Assembly (NCBI RefSeq): GCF_007786475.1
Contig: NZ_VNJJ01000015.1
Span: forward strand, 55,296 to 119,295
DNA: 64,000 bases
Direction of reading: 5' to 3'
Origin: Cohnella terricola
Lineage (GTDB): Bacteria; Bacillota; Bacilli; Paenibacillales; Paenibacillaceae
This document shows, piece by piece, positions 1-7,972 of the stretch. Positions within the stretch are counted from its first letter, which is position 1. Each line of letters starts with the position of its first letter. The position numbers were made by a program, and so were the translations under genes. The notes beneath the pieces are model-generated. The model was not told the origin of the DNA. It did no database searches and saw nothing but the letters and a program-made list of their open reading frames with translations.

Positions 1-325
1 GCGGGACGACATCGAGTCCGCCGGTTAGCGATTTAATTCCGCGATCGGGGGCCACGCCGTATACATTGTAAGCTTCCGTCATCGCAAACATCTCGTACGG
101 AACCAGAAAATCGAACACCTCCGTCACTTCATTCGCCAGCAGCACGGCCACTGTCGGTTTGTTCGCTTCATATTTCGGTACCTGCACATCCGCCAATTTA
201 GGCGAGGTTTTATCGTAAACCGACATTCCGGCATTCATCGTATGGATGAACCCGATCGCGCCTGTCCCCCCTAAGACGACAACAAAAACGATGAGATAGA
301 TCATGATACGTAATACAGCTTTCAC
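1..325 (-). CDS. DJ-1/PfpI family protein, membrane-anchored, N-terminal part
   Basis: Only the first 108 codons are inside the window; the gene runs off the left edge. The start is GTG at 325, preceded by an AGGAG ribosome site. Residues 5-27 form one hydrophobic segment (LRIMIYLIVFVVVLGG...), a signal anchor. After a short linker the sequence PTVAVLLANEVTEVFDFLVP matches the first strand and helix of the DJ-1/PfpI (ThiJ, GlxA-like) fold, followed by the second strand YNVYGVAPD and GLDVVP. The nucleophile-elbow cysteine expected near residue 150-180 lies outside the window, so activity cannot be judged. DJ-1 family members include proteases, glyoxalases, amidases and sensor domains; an extracytoplasmic sensor or hydrolase role here is inference. 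A second, broken DJ-1 gene is at 38830. Confidence 0.75.
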   Translation of the reverse strand, partial: MKAVLRIMIYLIVFVVVLGGTGAIGFIHTMNAGMSVYDKTSPKLADVQVPKYEANKPTVAVLLANEVTEVFDFLVPYEMFAMTEAYNVYGVAPDRGIKSLTGGLDVVP

Positions 326-622
326 ATGCTTCGCTCCTTCGGCCTAATCTGCTTCCCCATTAAATTTATCAGAATATGATAAACATATCGTCTGACTGTG
401 GTTTGGTAGAAGGCTCGCCTAACGTTGGAGCGGCCGCTGGACTCTGGTCTGTATTAGAAAGGAAGTGTCGGACTTATATTGCGGAACCGGATGGAAACCG
501 GTTTATGGTAAACGGAATAATTATTCTTGGGGCCTCATTCGTGTGATACAAGTATTGCTCACTTTCCGGAGCGATTTGCGTGGCAGTGTCATGAGTAGAG
601 GGTTTAAAAAGAGTATAATAAT
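326..622. other. Intergenic stretch without a convincing gene
   Basis: Upstream region of the DJ-1 gene on the minus strand. A short open stretch of about 43 codons on the plus strand (about 412-544) lacks a start, ribosome site and any recognised motif, so it may be decayed coding sequence or chance. I see no terminator or clear promoter. Confidence 0.4.
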
Positions 623-1134
623 ATGTTTTCAGTGTTACTAGTTTCAATATCGATTTCCCCTATGCTGCCGGACCGCTCAAAAGCCATATGTACTTGCGTT
701 AGCGGTTATACCAAAAAGAAAGTGACTAGGGTTAGTGGATATTACAGGGGTTATGGATCAACCAGCGATTCCTCCAACATTGATTCTTATACAAATTTCT
801 ATTCGGACAGCTACAATTACTATGGATCGTCAAAAATCACCAATTTATACAAAGGAAATTATTTCGTAGGAACTACTGATAGCGAGTTTGTTGATAGCAG
901 TGATCAAAATGCTGCTATAAAAGAAAAGTATTTACTTTATAATTTTTTGGATTACAATTTGAATGGCTTTGGCATTAAATACTTATTGTGGCTCTAAATG
1001 AGGTAGAGTCGGATAAGTCAAAGAGCAGTCTGCATTAAATATAGTAACTCAATTTAATGAAGATTTGGGATATGATGAAGCCTCGGCCGTAAGCAGCAGT
1101 AGGTTCGATTTAACCAGCGAAATTACTTTGAAGA
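623..1134 (+). pseudogene. Decayed gene of unknown family
   Basis: An open frame from 623 to 997 encodes 124 residues rich in Ser, Tyr and Asn (SDSYNYYGSSKITNLYKGNY). It ends at a stop at 995-997, and protein-like sequence then resumes in another frame from about 1014 to 1134 (SALNIVTQFNEDLGYDEASA), suggesting one gene broken by a frameshift and stops. The start at 623 has no good ribosome site and its first 25 residues look unlike the rest, so the original N-terminus is probably lost. No family is recognised. The stretch is less GC-rich than the chromosomal genes on the right and abuts an IS relic, which fits a degraded accessory region. That it is a gene remnant rather than noise is inference. 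Confidence 0.4.
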
Positions 1135-1411
1135 TTACCTTTGTAATGTTGCGGGAAGTATAAACCTAACCGTCTTTCTCGAGATATTCAGGCGCTCGGC
1201 GATAGCCACCGGCCCCAGCCCTTTCGCCTGTAGAGCTTTTATCGTCACGACTTGAATTATCCATAATCTTCCATACTCACCCTTCGCGTTATCACTATGA
1301 AGGGTATCGGAATCTTTCAAATTGCACGTTCTACCCTGCGATTATAATGGGTAATTATGCACGGTTTTTTTGGTAATGCACATTTGGGGTAATTTCATAT
1401 TTTCTTAGACA
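1135..1411 (-). mobile_element. IS21-like insertion sequence relic (left end plus start of transposase)
   Basis: On the minus strand, 1320 to 1135 encodes 61 residues ending in a helix-turn-helix (residues about 30-55, ALQAKGLGPVAIAERLNISRKTVRFIL cut here at positions 29-55), the kind that opens IS21-type IstA transposases. It then stops, so only the N-terminus remains. Just upstream on the same strand, about 1411 to 1345, are short related segments (AATTACCCC, GTGCATTACC, GTGCATAATTACCC) resembling the multiple transposase sites at IS21-family ends, and the outermost bases read TGTCTAAG, with the TG that is usual for such ends. No right end or IstB was found. Family assignment is tentative. 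Confidence 0.4.
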
Positions 1412-1419
1412 ATTAAAGT

Positions 1420-1459
1420 ACAGAGCATCTGAGGCGTGACCTCCGGTGCTCTGTTTTTA
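1420..1459. terminator. Stem-loop terminator
   Basis: ACAGAGCA (1420-1427) pairs with TGCTCTGT (1447-1454), with an inner GAG/CTC pairing, followed by TTTTT. The same outer stem sequence recurs in the terminator at 5113-5154, on the far side of the AT-rich gene. Confidence 0.6.
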
Positions 1460-1743
1460 TGGCTGTAGTCAATATTAAGTCAACAATGGCTTTCATTGGC
1501 ACTTTCAGCGCGGAACTGAGTGAATACCCGAAAAACAATACAATTGGAAGCCCGAATTCCTTTGGCTAAGCACTTTAGCATCATATTTGAAGTTAGCAAT
1601 CAAAGAGTGTGCTAATCAACTCATGATTCAACTAGACTTGTAGTAGCGTAATCTTGAACAAACTAACCGGCGACAGCGTATACTAACTTTAGTGTGGATT
1701 TTACTATATAGGACAATTTAATTGGGATTGTATGTCTCTAGAC

Positions 1744-1772
1744 TTACTTGTGGTAAAATATTACCATAATAT
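1744..1772 (+). promoter_or_regulatory. Promoter with embedded palindromic operator for the HEPN/NB-ARC gene
   Basis: TTACTT (1744-1749) and TAATAT (1767-1772), 17 bp apart, make a plausible -35/-10 pair upstream of the gene at 1797. The spacer holds a perfect inverted repeat, TGGTAA-N4-TTACCA, at 1751-1766. A palindrome between -35 and -10 is a classical repressor position. No regulator gene lies next to it, so the binding protein is unknown; autoregulation or a host repressor are both possible. Confidence 0.5.
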
Positions 1773-1796
1773 TAGGTTAAAGGGAGTTTTCATTCA

Positions 1797-4427
1797 ATGA
1801 TAAACATTAATCTGGGAACAAGAATCATTATGTTTTCGATCTGTACTTCAATTGAATTTGATTTAAAGAATTATTTATTATCCTGCGGATCGAATATTAA
1901 GTATTCCCCAGAAATGATTAGTAAAGCTAAGTTTAGAAACGCAAAAATTGATATCGAAAATGATGCTGATATGCTAAATCAACTGGATTTGGGAGATTAT
2001 GTAACGATTATTTCTGGCAATCCTTTTGACTTTAAGACAAATAATGAAAAATCGCAGTTAATGGTTGAATACTTCGAAAAAGTAATCCCTGTGAGAAATA
2101 GAGTTATGCATACAAAACCGTTAGAACTAGGTGATAGGGCAATTCTTTCAGAGGTAATTGAACAAATTGATGAAACAATTCATTGGATTGAGTGGGTACA
2201 AACATTAGAAACAAGAAAAATAATAAATACAGATCCAAGTAGATTAGTTGTTCAGAGTTATCCCAAGGTTATCGAATTTAGCCCTCAGATTTATCATAAT
2301 ATTCCTGAGCCTGAATTTGATGATACAGGTTACATTGGAAGGAAAAAAGAAGTTACCGAAATCAAGGAATTGCTTCTAAACAATAAAAACCAAATTATTA
2401 CCATTATAGGTAATGGAGGAATTGGGAAAACGGCGATAACAGTAAAAACTTTATATGATTTAATTGAAGATCCACGATGCAAGTTTGATGCAATTATATG
2501 GATATCTTTAAAAACAAGAACTCTATCAAAGGGTGAATTTGTTATTTTAAATAATTCAATTAAAGATATCCCTAATTTATATTTGGCTGGTGAATTAAGT
2601 GCTGTCAAAGAAGAGGGCCAAACTCCAAAAGAAAACCTATTAAAATTTATGAAAGAATTTAATGTTTTGTTAGTATTGGACAATCTAGAGACGATAAATA
2701 ATGAGGATATTAATCAGTTTATTAAAGATATACCTGAAAATTCTAAGGTATTAATTACATCTCGTCACGGTATTGGAGAGCTTGAATACCGATATGTCCT
2801 TCAAGGAATGAGTAGTAAAGATTCAACTACATACTTCAGAGAACTTTCTAAATATTACGGCTTAGAGTTATATAAACGAACAGATGATCAAATTAAAGAA
2901 GTTGTTAACAATCATTTGTATTCTAACCCTCTTTCAATTAAATGGTTTATTTCCGGTGTATTTAATGGATTAAGTGAAAATGTATTAATTTCGAAAAAAT
3001 CAGAACTTGTTGAGTTCTGTATGTCTAACGTGTATAACAAGTTAAGTCCAAATTCAAAAGCAATCCTGCAACTATTTTTAATTGAGAAGAAAGAGTTAAG
3101 TTTAGGCGAAATTGATTATTTTAGTGATATTTCAGACGTTGAGTTAAGAGTAGCTATTAATGAATTACTTTATACGAATATGATAATGTTAAGAGCGGGA
3201 ATATATACTGTGAATGACATGTCAAGGGATTACTTAACTATTTATCAAGCACCTGACAACAAATTGGTTACAAGTACTTTCAGTAAAAGGAAAAAATTAA
3301 ATGACATATTACAATCCATTAGAGTAGAAAATGAGAATGATCCCTTTAACCCAAAATCAATGTTCGCAAATCTACAAAATGATAATAGAAAACTTGCATC
3401 TTATTATCTTACAAATGCACTGGAAAGAAGTTCGAAAAATGATTGGGAAATTGCTTTTCACTTTGTAGAAAAAGCTGCAAATATCTCGCCTGACTATTTT
3501 GAAGTATATAAAATAAAGGCTTTTATTATGGCAGAAAAGACAGAACTATTCGGGGCATTAAATAACTACCAAATAGCGTTAGATAAATGTGATACCGAAT
3601 TTGAAAGAGCTTCCGTGTTGTATTTATTTGCTGTCTTTTATGTTATAAAGCTGACGGAACATACTAAGGCGCTAGAACTTATACTTGAAGCAGAAAAGAT
3701 CTGTCCAGATGAAATAATGATACTTTTAGAAAAAGCACGTATTTTAATGTATCTAGGAAAATATAATGAAGCAGAAGAAATACTTGCATATTATAGTTTA
3801 CATAGGGAAAAGTATAATCTAAAAACACAGAACATTCTTGCTTCAAGATTTGCAGAGTTATTTAGAAGAAAGTCAGAGAAATTTGAAAATAGAGATATTG
3901 ATAAAAAAAGAGAACTATTATTCCGTGGTGTGGAAGAGATAGAAAAATTACCACAGATTGATAGGAGATCCTACCTGACACTAATTTCTATATTGAAAGA
4001 AATATCCTATTTATATTTTGATCAAACGAGTATGGAATTTTTAGTTGAAGTTCTCAAGCGGCATTTTAGTAATATTAAATCTATAAACCATTTAAATATT
4101 AAGAGAATACAGGAAGTGTTATTGGCACATAAGGCTCAAATTCCACAAGAGTTATTTAATTCGCTAGTTCCATTCATTACGGATTATAAAGCTGAAGCAA
4201 GAAAAATTCTAGAAAAGAACAAAGGAATAATTGTGTTTACCAAAGATCATTTTGGTTTTATAGAAAACGCACATTATAAGAGTCTATACTTTAATAAAAA
4301 AATTCTTCCAGAAGGAGTAGAAGTTGGTGATTTGGTTGAGTTTGAAATTAAAGAATATCCGGGAGGACGAACGTATTGTAACAGTATTATTAAGGTCGAG
4401 ATAGAGGAAGAAGTATACGAATCGTAA
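1797..4427 (+). CDS. HEPN - NB-ARC (STAND NTPase) - TPR - cold-shock-like protein, candidate defence gene
   Basis: 876 residues, AAAGGGAG ribosome site 10 bp before ATG 1797 (an internal ATG at codon 12 is an alternative). Domains in order: residues 12-140 all-helical HEPN of the Swt1 type with the RNase-like motif R100-N-R-V-M-H105 (Rx4H); 165-185 linker ending GYIGR; 195-420 NB-ARC ATPase with Walker A GNGGIGKT (205-212), Walker B VLLVLD (about 290-295) and sensor KVLITSR (317-323); 420-540 winged-helix-like arm; 550-790 helical TPR-like repeats; 807-866 a cold-shock/S1-like beta barrel (GIIVFTKDHFGFIEN, then SLYF and GDLVEFEI). STAND proteins couple ligand sensing by repeats to effector activation; HEPN effectors usually cut RNA. 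So an abortive-infection role is plausible but inferred. The gene is strongly AT-rich (roughly one third GC) between genes near 50%, and stands alone between terminators, as expected for acquired DNA. Confidence 0.85.
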   Translation: MININLGTRIIMFSICTSIEFDLKNYLLSCGSNIKYSPEMISKAKFRNAKIDIENDADMLNQLDLGDYVTIISGNPFDFKTNNEKSQLMVEYFEKVIPVRNRVMHTKPLELGDRAILSEVIEQIDETIHWIEWVQTLETRKIINTDPSRLVVQSYPKVIEFSPQIYHNIPEPEFDDTGYIGRKKEVTEIKELLLNNKNQIITIIGNGGIGKTAITVKTLYDLIEDPRCKFDAIIWISLKTRTLSKGEFVILNNSIKDIPNLYLAGELSAVKEEGQTPKENLLKFMKEFNVLLVLDNLETINNEDINQFIKDIPENSKVLITSRHGIGELEYRYVLQGMSSKDSTTYFRELSKYYGLELYKRTDDQIKEVVNNHLYSNPLSIKWFISGVFNGLSENVLISKKSELVEFCMSNVYNKLSPNSKAILQLFLIEKKELSLGEIDYFSDISDVELRVAINELLYTNMIMLRAGIYTVNDMSRDYLTIYQAPDNKLVTSTFSKRKKLNDILQSIRVENENDPFNPKSMFANLQNDNRKLASYYLTNALERSSKNDWEIAFHFVEKAANISPDYFEVYKIKAFIMAEKTELFGALNNYQIALDKCDTEFERASVLYLFAVFYVIKLTEHTKALELILEAEKICPDEIMILLEKARILMYLGKYNEAEEILAYYSLHREKYNLKTQNILASRFAELFRRKSEKFENRDIDKKRELLFRGVEEIEKLPQIDRRSYLTLISILKEISYLYFDQTSMEFLVEVLKRHFSNIKSINHLNIKRIQEVLLAHKAQIPQELFNSLVPFITDYKAEARKILEKNKGIIVFTKDHFGFIENAHYKSLYFNKKILPEGVEVGDLVEFEIKEYPGGRTYCNSIIKVEIEEEVYES

Positions 4428-4590
4428 TGCTAAGTTCCTAATTATTCAACGAAACATTATGTAGAATCACACCATGCACTATAATATTCTGCTAAAGAAT
4501 TCAATAACAGGGTGGAAATCTATAGATATTTCGCTGTATATTGGAGAGAGATTTAGCTGCTCCATTCTAAATTGCGAGAGGAAGAGTCGG

Positions 4591-5097
4591 ATGAATCAAA
4601 GATATCGTAGACGGAATACGGCTGCTTTTACGGCTGCGTCTTATTTTGCGCTGGGTGTGGGCCTCTTGCTCTTCTGCTTGGGCGTGTACAACGCCGATTG
4701 GGAACTGAATGTGAAAGGGTATTACCTGCTGTGCATGGTACTGATCACAATTACCTGTATTGTTGTGCAGAAGGTCGTTAGAGATAATTCAGAAGATAAA
4801 GAATTTCGTTTGGATAACCCGAGGCACCGTATGAGGAATACATCGGCTTTCACAGGCATGGCTTATGCGGGTTTGGTAATCGGGTATGCGATGTTCTTTA
4901 TTGGGATTTACAATGCTCCGTTTGAATTAAATGTAAAGGGATACTACATAGCTGTTATTTTTTTGATATCTTATAGTGCCATTGGCGTCCAAAAAGTAAC
5001 GCGGGATAACGCAGAAGACAACGAAATCCTTGCCGAGCAAGAAGCCAAGCGGAATACTTCGGGATACGCAAATCAAGCAGTGGGTGAAGATTCCTAA
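4591..5097 (+). CDS. yiaA: YiaA/YiaB family inner membrane protein with two tandem repeats
   Basis: 168 residues from ATG 4591, chosen because AGAGGAAGAG sits just upstream and the N-terminal extension further back (to 4474) has no family features. The protein holds two copies of the YiaA/YiaB domain, each beginning RNTxAFT and ending QKVxRDNxED, each with two transmembrane helices: four helices in all at roughly residues 14-34, 43-62, 88-107 and 115-135. The motif YNAxxELNVKGYY occurs in both halves. The family is of unknown function. The tail is short, charged and hydrophilic. It is the first gene of normal base composition after the AT-rich defence candidate and is followed by a terminator at 5113-5154, so it is probably transcribed alone. 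Confidence 0.8.
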   Translation: MNQRYRRRNTAAFTAASYFALGVGLLLFCLGVYNADWELNVKGYYLLCMVLITITCIVVQKVVRDNSEDKEFRLDNPRHRMRNTSAFTGMAYAGLVIGYAMFFIGIYNAPFELNVKGYYIAVIFLISYSAIGVQKVTRDNAEDNEILAEQEAKRNTSGYANQAVGEDS

Positions 5098-5112
5098 ATA
5101 ACGAGGACATGA

Positions 5113-5154
5113 ATACAGAGCACGGTGTGATGAACACCGTTGCTCTGTATTTTT
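5113..5154. terminator. Rho-independent terminator after yiaA
   Basis: ATACAGAGCA (5113-5122) pairs with TGCTCTGTAT (5141-5150), with inner CGGTG/CACCG, then TTTT. The outer arms share ACAGAGCA/TGCTCTGT with the hairpin at 1420-1459. Confidence 0.75.
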
Positions 5155-5183
5155 GTAAAGATAAAATGAAGGGCGGGGGCTGC

Positions 5184-5945
5184 TTGAACACTCAGTTGTA
5201 CTTGGATAATATCGTCTCCATGTTTAAGGAAGAACTCAGGGACAATTTGTCGGGTATTTACTTACACGGTTCATTGGCTATGGGGTGTTTTAATCCCCAC
5301 AGAAGTGATATTGACTTCATCGTTGTGGTAAAAGAAAGCTTGACCTCGGAAAATAAAAAAAGAATTGCGAAGATGACCTTAATGATGAACGATAAAATGC
5401 CCAACGAAAAAGGGTTGGAGTTCAGCGTAATCTTGGAAATGTACCTGATGCCTTTCGTTTATCCCACTCCATGCGAGTTTCATTATTCCGATTTCCATAA
5501 GGAAAGGTATCGATCGGATGAAAACTACCTTTGGGGAGGATACGAGGATAGCGACCTGGCGTCACAACTGGTTGTTGCTTACCATAGAGGAATTCCCTTA
5601 TATGGCAGACCGCTTAATGAGCTATATCAACCTATTGAAAGACAATATTTTCTGGCGTCTATTCTTCATGATATAGAAGGTGCTTCTCAAGACATTTTCA
5701 AACATACCATGTATCTGACCTTAAACTTGTGTAGAGTTCTGTTCTTCTTGAAAGAGGGGGATATCTCGTCCAAAAAAGAAGGGGGAGAATGGGGAGCCCA
5801 TTCACTTCCCAATCCATATCGAGACTTGGTCATGCAATGCTTAGAAGAGTATACAGGGAATGCAGGTAAAAGCGAGTTCGACAATCAAATCCTATCGAGT
5901 TTTGCTGAATATATGTTACATGAAATAAACCGGTTGAGGCTGTAA
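5184..5945 (+). CDS. Aminoglycoside (spectinomycin/streptomycin-type) nucleotidyltransferase-like protein
   Basis: About 253 residues. I place the start at TTG 5184, behind GGGCGGGGG; ATG 5166 is possible, and ATG 5109 is excluded because it lies upstream of and within the yiaA terminator. Residues 25-50 carry the polymerase-beta-type nucleotidyltransferase motif HGSLAMGCFNPHRSDID: G29-S30 and the metal-binding pair D42 and D44. The C-terminal part (about 150-253) is the helical domain found in AadA/ANT(9)-type adenylyltransferases. Such enzymes inactivate aminoglycosides by adding AMP to a hydroxyl. Chromosomal relatives in environmental Bacilli often have low or unknown resistance activity, so substrate and resistance are not certain. 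Confidence 0.75.
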   Translation: MNTQLYLDNIVSMFKEELRDNLSGIYLHGSLAMGCFNPHRSDIDFIVVVKESLTSENKKRIAKMTLMMNDKMPNEKGLEFSVILEMYLMPFVYPTPCEFHYSDFHKERYRSDENYLWGGYEDSDLASQLVVAYHRGIPLYGRPLNELYQPIERQYFLASILHDIEGASQDIFKHTMYLTLNLCRVLFFLKEGDISSKKEGGEWGAHSLPNPYRDLVMQCLEEYTGNAGKSEFDNQILSSFAEYMLHEINRLRL

Positions 5946-6022
5946 CAGGACGTCGGTTGCTCCTGTTGCAGCCCACTTCGAGTTTTCTATTCAACAGCTT
6001 GCAAACGACAAAAGGTATAAAA

Positions 6023-6475
6023 CTATAACGGTTTTATAGGCACGCAAATTTCACAAAAGTCATCCATAAGCATCTTACCAGTGTATCTTTCTAGAATGGG
6101 TTTGTTGTCCATTTGATACTTGCCGTTCTGTAAAGCCGGATACAATTCAGCCCATGCTTTTTGAATATCTTCCGCTGTGTGTTTAACCTTGCAAATCATA
6201 TATTCTCCGCCAGAAAGTTCACTTTCGCAGATAGAATCGTCAATTTGATAATCCTCTGAAAGAACAATACCTGCATCATACCTACAGTCTGCAGGAGGTG
6301 TTGTTTCGGGGTTATCTTGTGGTATTCCGAGTAATATGGCCGATTCTTCAAGCAAACCTTTCTCCGCAGCCCACCTTTTTAACTTCTCCATGGCTAGAGT
6401 ATTGGCGGGACCATACGGACCGACTTGTCGAACGTAGGCAATGCGGTAATGTGGCAGAGTCTCGACTGTAATCAT
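6023..6475 (-). CDS. GyrI-like small-molecule-binding domain protein
   Basis: 150 residues starting MITVETLPHYRIAYVRQVGP, with AGGAGAGGAG upstream of ATG 6475. The sequence matches the GyrI-like/AraC effector-binding fold: a duplicated beta-alpha-beta-beta unit, with the typical opening (pETLPxxRIAYVRxVGPY) and a second strand region containing GGEYMICKVKH. The protein consists of this domain alone, like SbmC/GyrI. Family members bind hydrophobic cationic compounds or, in some cases, hydrolyse cyclopropanoid toxins. It is divergent from an AraC regulator at 6685 whose C-terminal half is the same fold, so the two may respond to the same compound or the regulator may control this gene. The link is inference from gene order. 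Confidence 0.75.
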   Translation of the reverse strand: MITVETLPHYRIAYVRQVGPYGPANTLAMEKLKRWAAEKGLLEESAILLGIPQDNPETTPPADCRYDAGIVLSEDYQIDDSICESELSGGEYMICKVKHTAEDIQKAWAELYPALQNGKYQMDNKPILERYTGKMLMDDFCEICVPIKPL

Positions 6476-6684
6476 TGTTTATTTCTCCTCTCCTATTTGG
6501 TGATAGTTGATACGTTTTGGATGCTATCATGATATAAAAAATATATCCATCCGTTTTTTATTAATCACGAGTTACGATTCAGTAAAGGAAATGAACGTTT
6601 GGGCAGTCTTGCATTATCGTGCACGGAATGCACGGATACGAGCTCCATATCGAGATATAGTCAGTTTGGGGAGGATGACCGTGG

Positions 6685-7536
6685 ATGGATTGGGTTGAAA
6701 GAATGAATAAAGCTATCGGTTACATCGAGGATCATATCAACGGGGATGTAGATTATGAAGGGGCGGCCAAAGTCGCATGTTGCTCGGTGTACCATTTTCA
6801 ACGCATGTTTTCGTTTATAACGGATGTTCCACTATCGGAATATGTGAGAAGGCGGCGACTAACGTTAGCGGCTTTTGAACTTCAGAACAGCTCTATTAAA
6901 GTGATTGATCTGGCGCTTAAGTACGGGTATGAGTCGCCGGAATCGTTCACCCGCGCGTTCCAGAACTTGCACTGTACTACTCCGACGGCGGCGCGCCGAA
7001 ACGGAACAAAACTCAAAGCCTATCCACGGATCTCTTTTCAAATCTCGATTAAAGGAGCGGCTGAAATGAATTATAGGATCGAGGAGTTGAAAGGGTTTTC
7101 CATTGTAGGGATGCAAGAAAGAGTGAATACAAGCGAAACTTCTACGATTATTCCCCGCATATGGAACAATGCTCGGGAAGGAGGACTCTTCGAACGGTTG
7201 TGGGAAATCGGGGCATTCGATCATTCGATGCGGGGGTTACTCGGCGTGTGCGCCGACGGCGACTTCGGAAAGAACGAGGAGTTTCATTACATCATGTCTA
7301 TCGTATCGGAACAAGCGCCGCCTGAACGGATGGTTAAAAGAGACTTTCCGGAAGCGACATGGGTAGTGTTCGAGGCGGAAGGAGGGCCGGAAGGAATTGG
7401 GGGGATATGGAAGCGGCTGTATACCGAGTGGGTCCCGGTTTCTGGTTATGAGCTTGCCTATCTGCCTGCCATTGAGTGCTATTTGCCTCCGGAAGAAAAC
7501 AGGAATGAACTTTGGGTAGCGGTTGTAAAAAAATAA
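6685..7536 (+). CDS. AraC-family regulator with C-terminal GyrI-like effector domain
   Basis: 283 residues; ATG 6685 follows GGGAGG. Residues 8-105 hold two helix-turn-helix units of AraC type: DYEGAAKVACCSVYHFQRMF and the second ending YGYESPESFTRAFQNLHCTTP. Residues 125-283 form a GyrI-like ligand-binding domain (MNYRIEELKGFSIVGMQERVN). This is the Rob/BmrR-like arrangement used for drug or hydrophobic-ligand sensing. The neighbour at 6023-6475 (divergent) is a free GyrI domain. The roughly 200-bp divergent spacer is where operators would be expected, but I cannot identify a clear site. The ligand is unknown. Confidence 0.85.
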   Translation: MDWVERMNKAIGYIEDHINGDVDYEGAAKVACCSVYHFQRMFSFITDVPLSEYVRRRRLTLAAFELQNSSIKVIDLALKYGYESPESFTRAFQNLHCTTPTAARRNGTKLKAYPRISFQISIKGAAEMNYRIEELKGFSIVGMQERVNTSETSTIIPRIWNNAREGGLFERLWEIGAFDHSMRGLLGVCADGDFGKNEEFHYIMSIVSEQAPPERMVKRDFPEATWVVFEAEGGPEGIGGIWKRLYTEWVPVSGYELAYLPAIECYLPPEENRNELWVAVVKK

Positions 7537-7546
7537 CGACGGAAAA

Positions 7547-7568
7547 AGCCACCGGAGTTCCGGCGGCT
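7547..7568. terminator. Hairpin after the AraC gene
   Basis: AGCCACCGGA (7547-7556) pairs with TCCGGCGGCT (7559-7568) with one mismatch. AAAAA precedes it, so the U-tract reads on the minus strand; on the plus strand it is a hairpin without a U-tract. Confidence 0.4.
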
Positions 7569-7669
7569 GGTCACGGTGAAAAACAAACGCGACAATCATT
7601 CAAAATATAGCAATTATGGATAGGGAAATTCTAGTTAACCTAGGTAGATAGAACTACAATGTTTCTTAT

Positions 7670-7909
7670 TTGGCTTCTTTCATCCTGAGCTTAACCGTGT
7701 CGGGCGAATGGATTTATTTCGTGGATACCAGCGATGACGGATTGTACAAGATGAAGAAGGATGCCATGAAGCTCACTCGTCTAAGCGGCACGAAGGTTAA
7801 AGCCGCTGGTATACTTCGCATAGAGGGCAGTTGGATCTACTTCATGTACAATCGAGAGCCATTTAAGATCAAAACGGACGGAACCGGTTTTCAAAAGATC
7901 GGTTTATAA
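7670..7909 (+). pseudogene. Fragment of a DUF5050-type beta-propeller protein
   Basis: 79 residues from a weak TTG at 7670. It contains two repeats of the type WIYFVDxxDxxLYKMKKD and SWIYFMYNxEPFKIKTDGTGF, as in the surface beta-propeller proteins of Paenibacillus (DUF5050), which normally have many repeats and a secretion signal. Here there is no signal peptide, no ribosome site and only about two blades, so I read it as the 3-prime remnant of a longer gene. The terminator at 7917-7958 would have served it. A functional small protein is not excluded. Confidence 0.55.
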
Positions 7910-7916
7910 TACAAAG

Positions 7917-7958
7917 AAGGCTGCGATAGGTCACATGCTCCCGACCCATCGCAGCCTT
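7917..7958. terminator. Bidirectional terminator
   Basis: AAGGCTGCGATAGGTC (7917-7932) pairs with the GACCCATCGCAGCCTT arm ending at 7958, one mismatch. It lies between the DUF5050 fragment (plus) and the end of the transglutaminase-like gene (minus). Confidence 0.7.
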
Positions 7959-7972
7959 AAATCCAGAAGGTA

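Noticed and set aside
412..544. 43-codon open stretch
   Set aside because: No start codon, ribosome site or recognisable motif.
5109..5183. Upstream start for the nucleotidyltransferase
   Set aside because: It would place the start inside the yiaA terminator hairpin.
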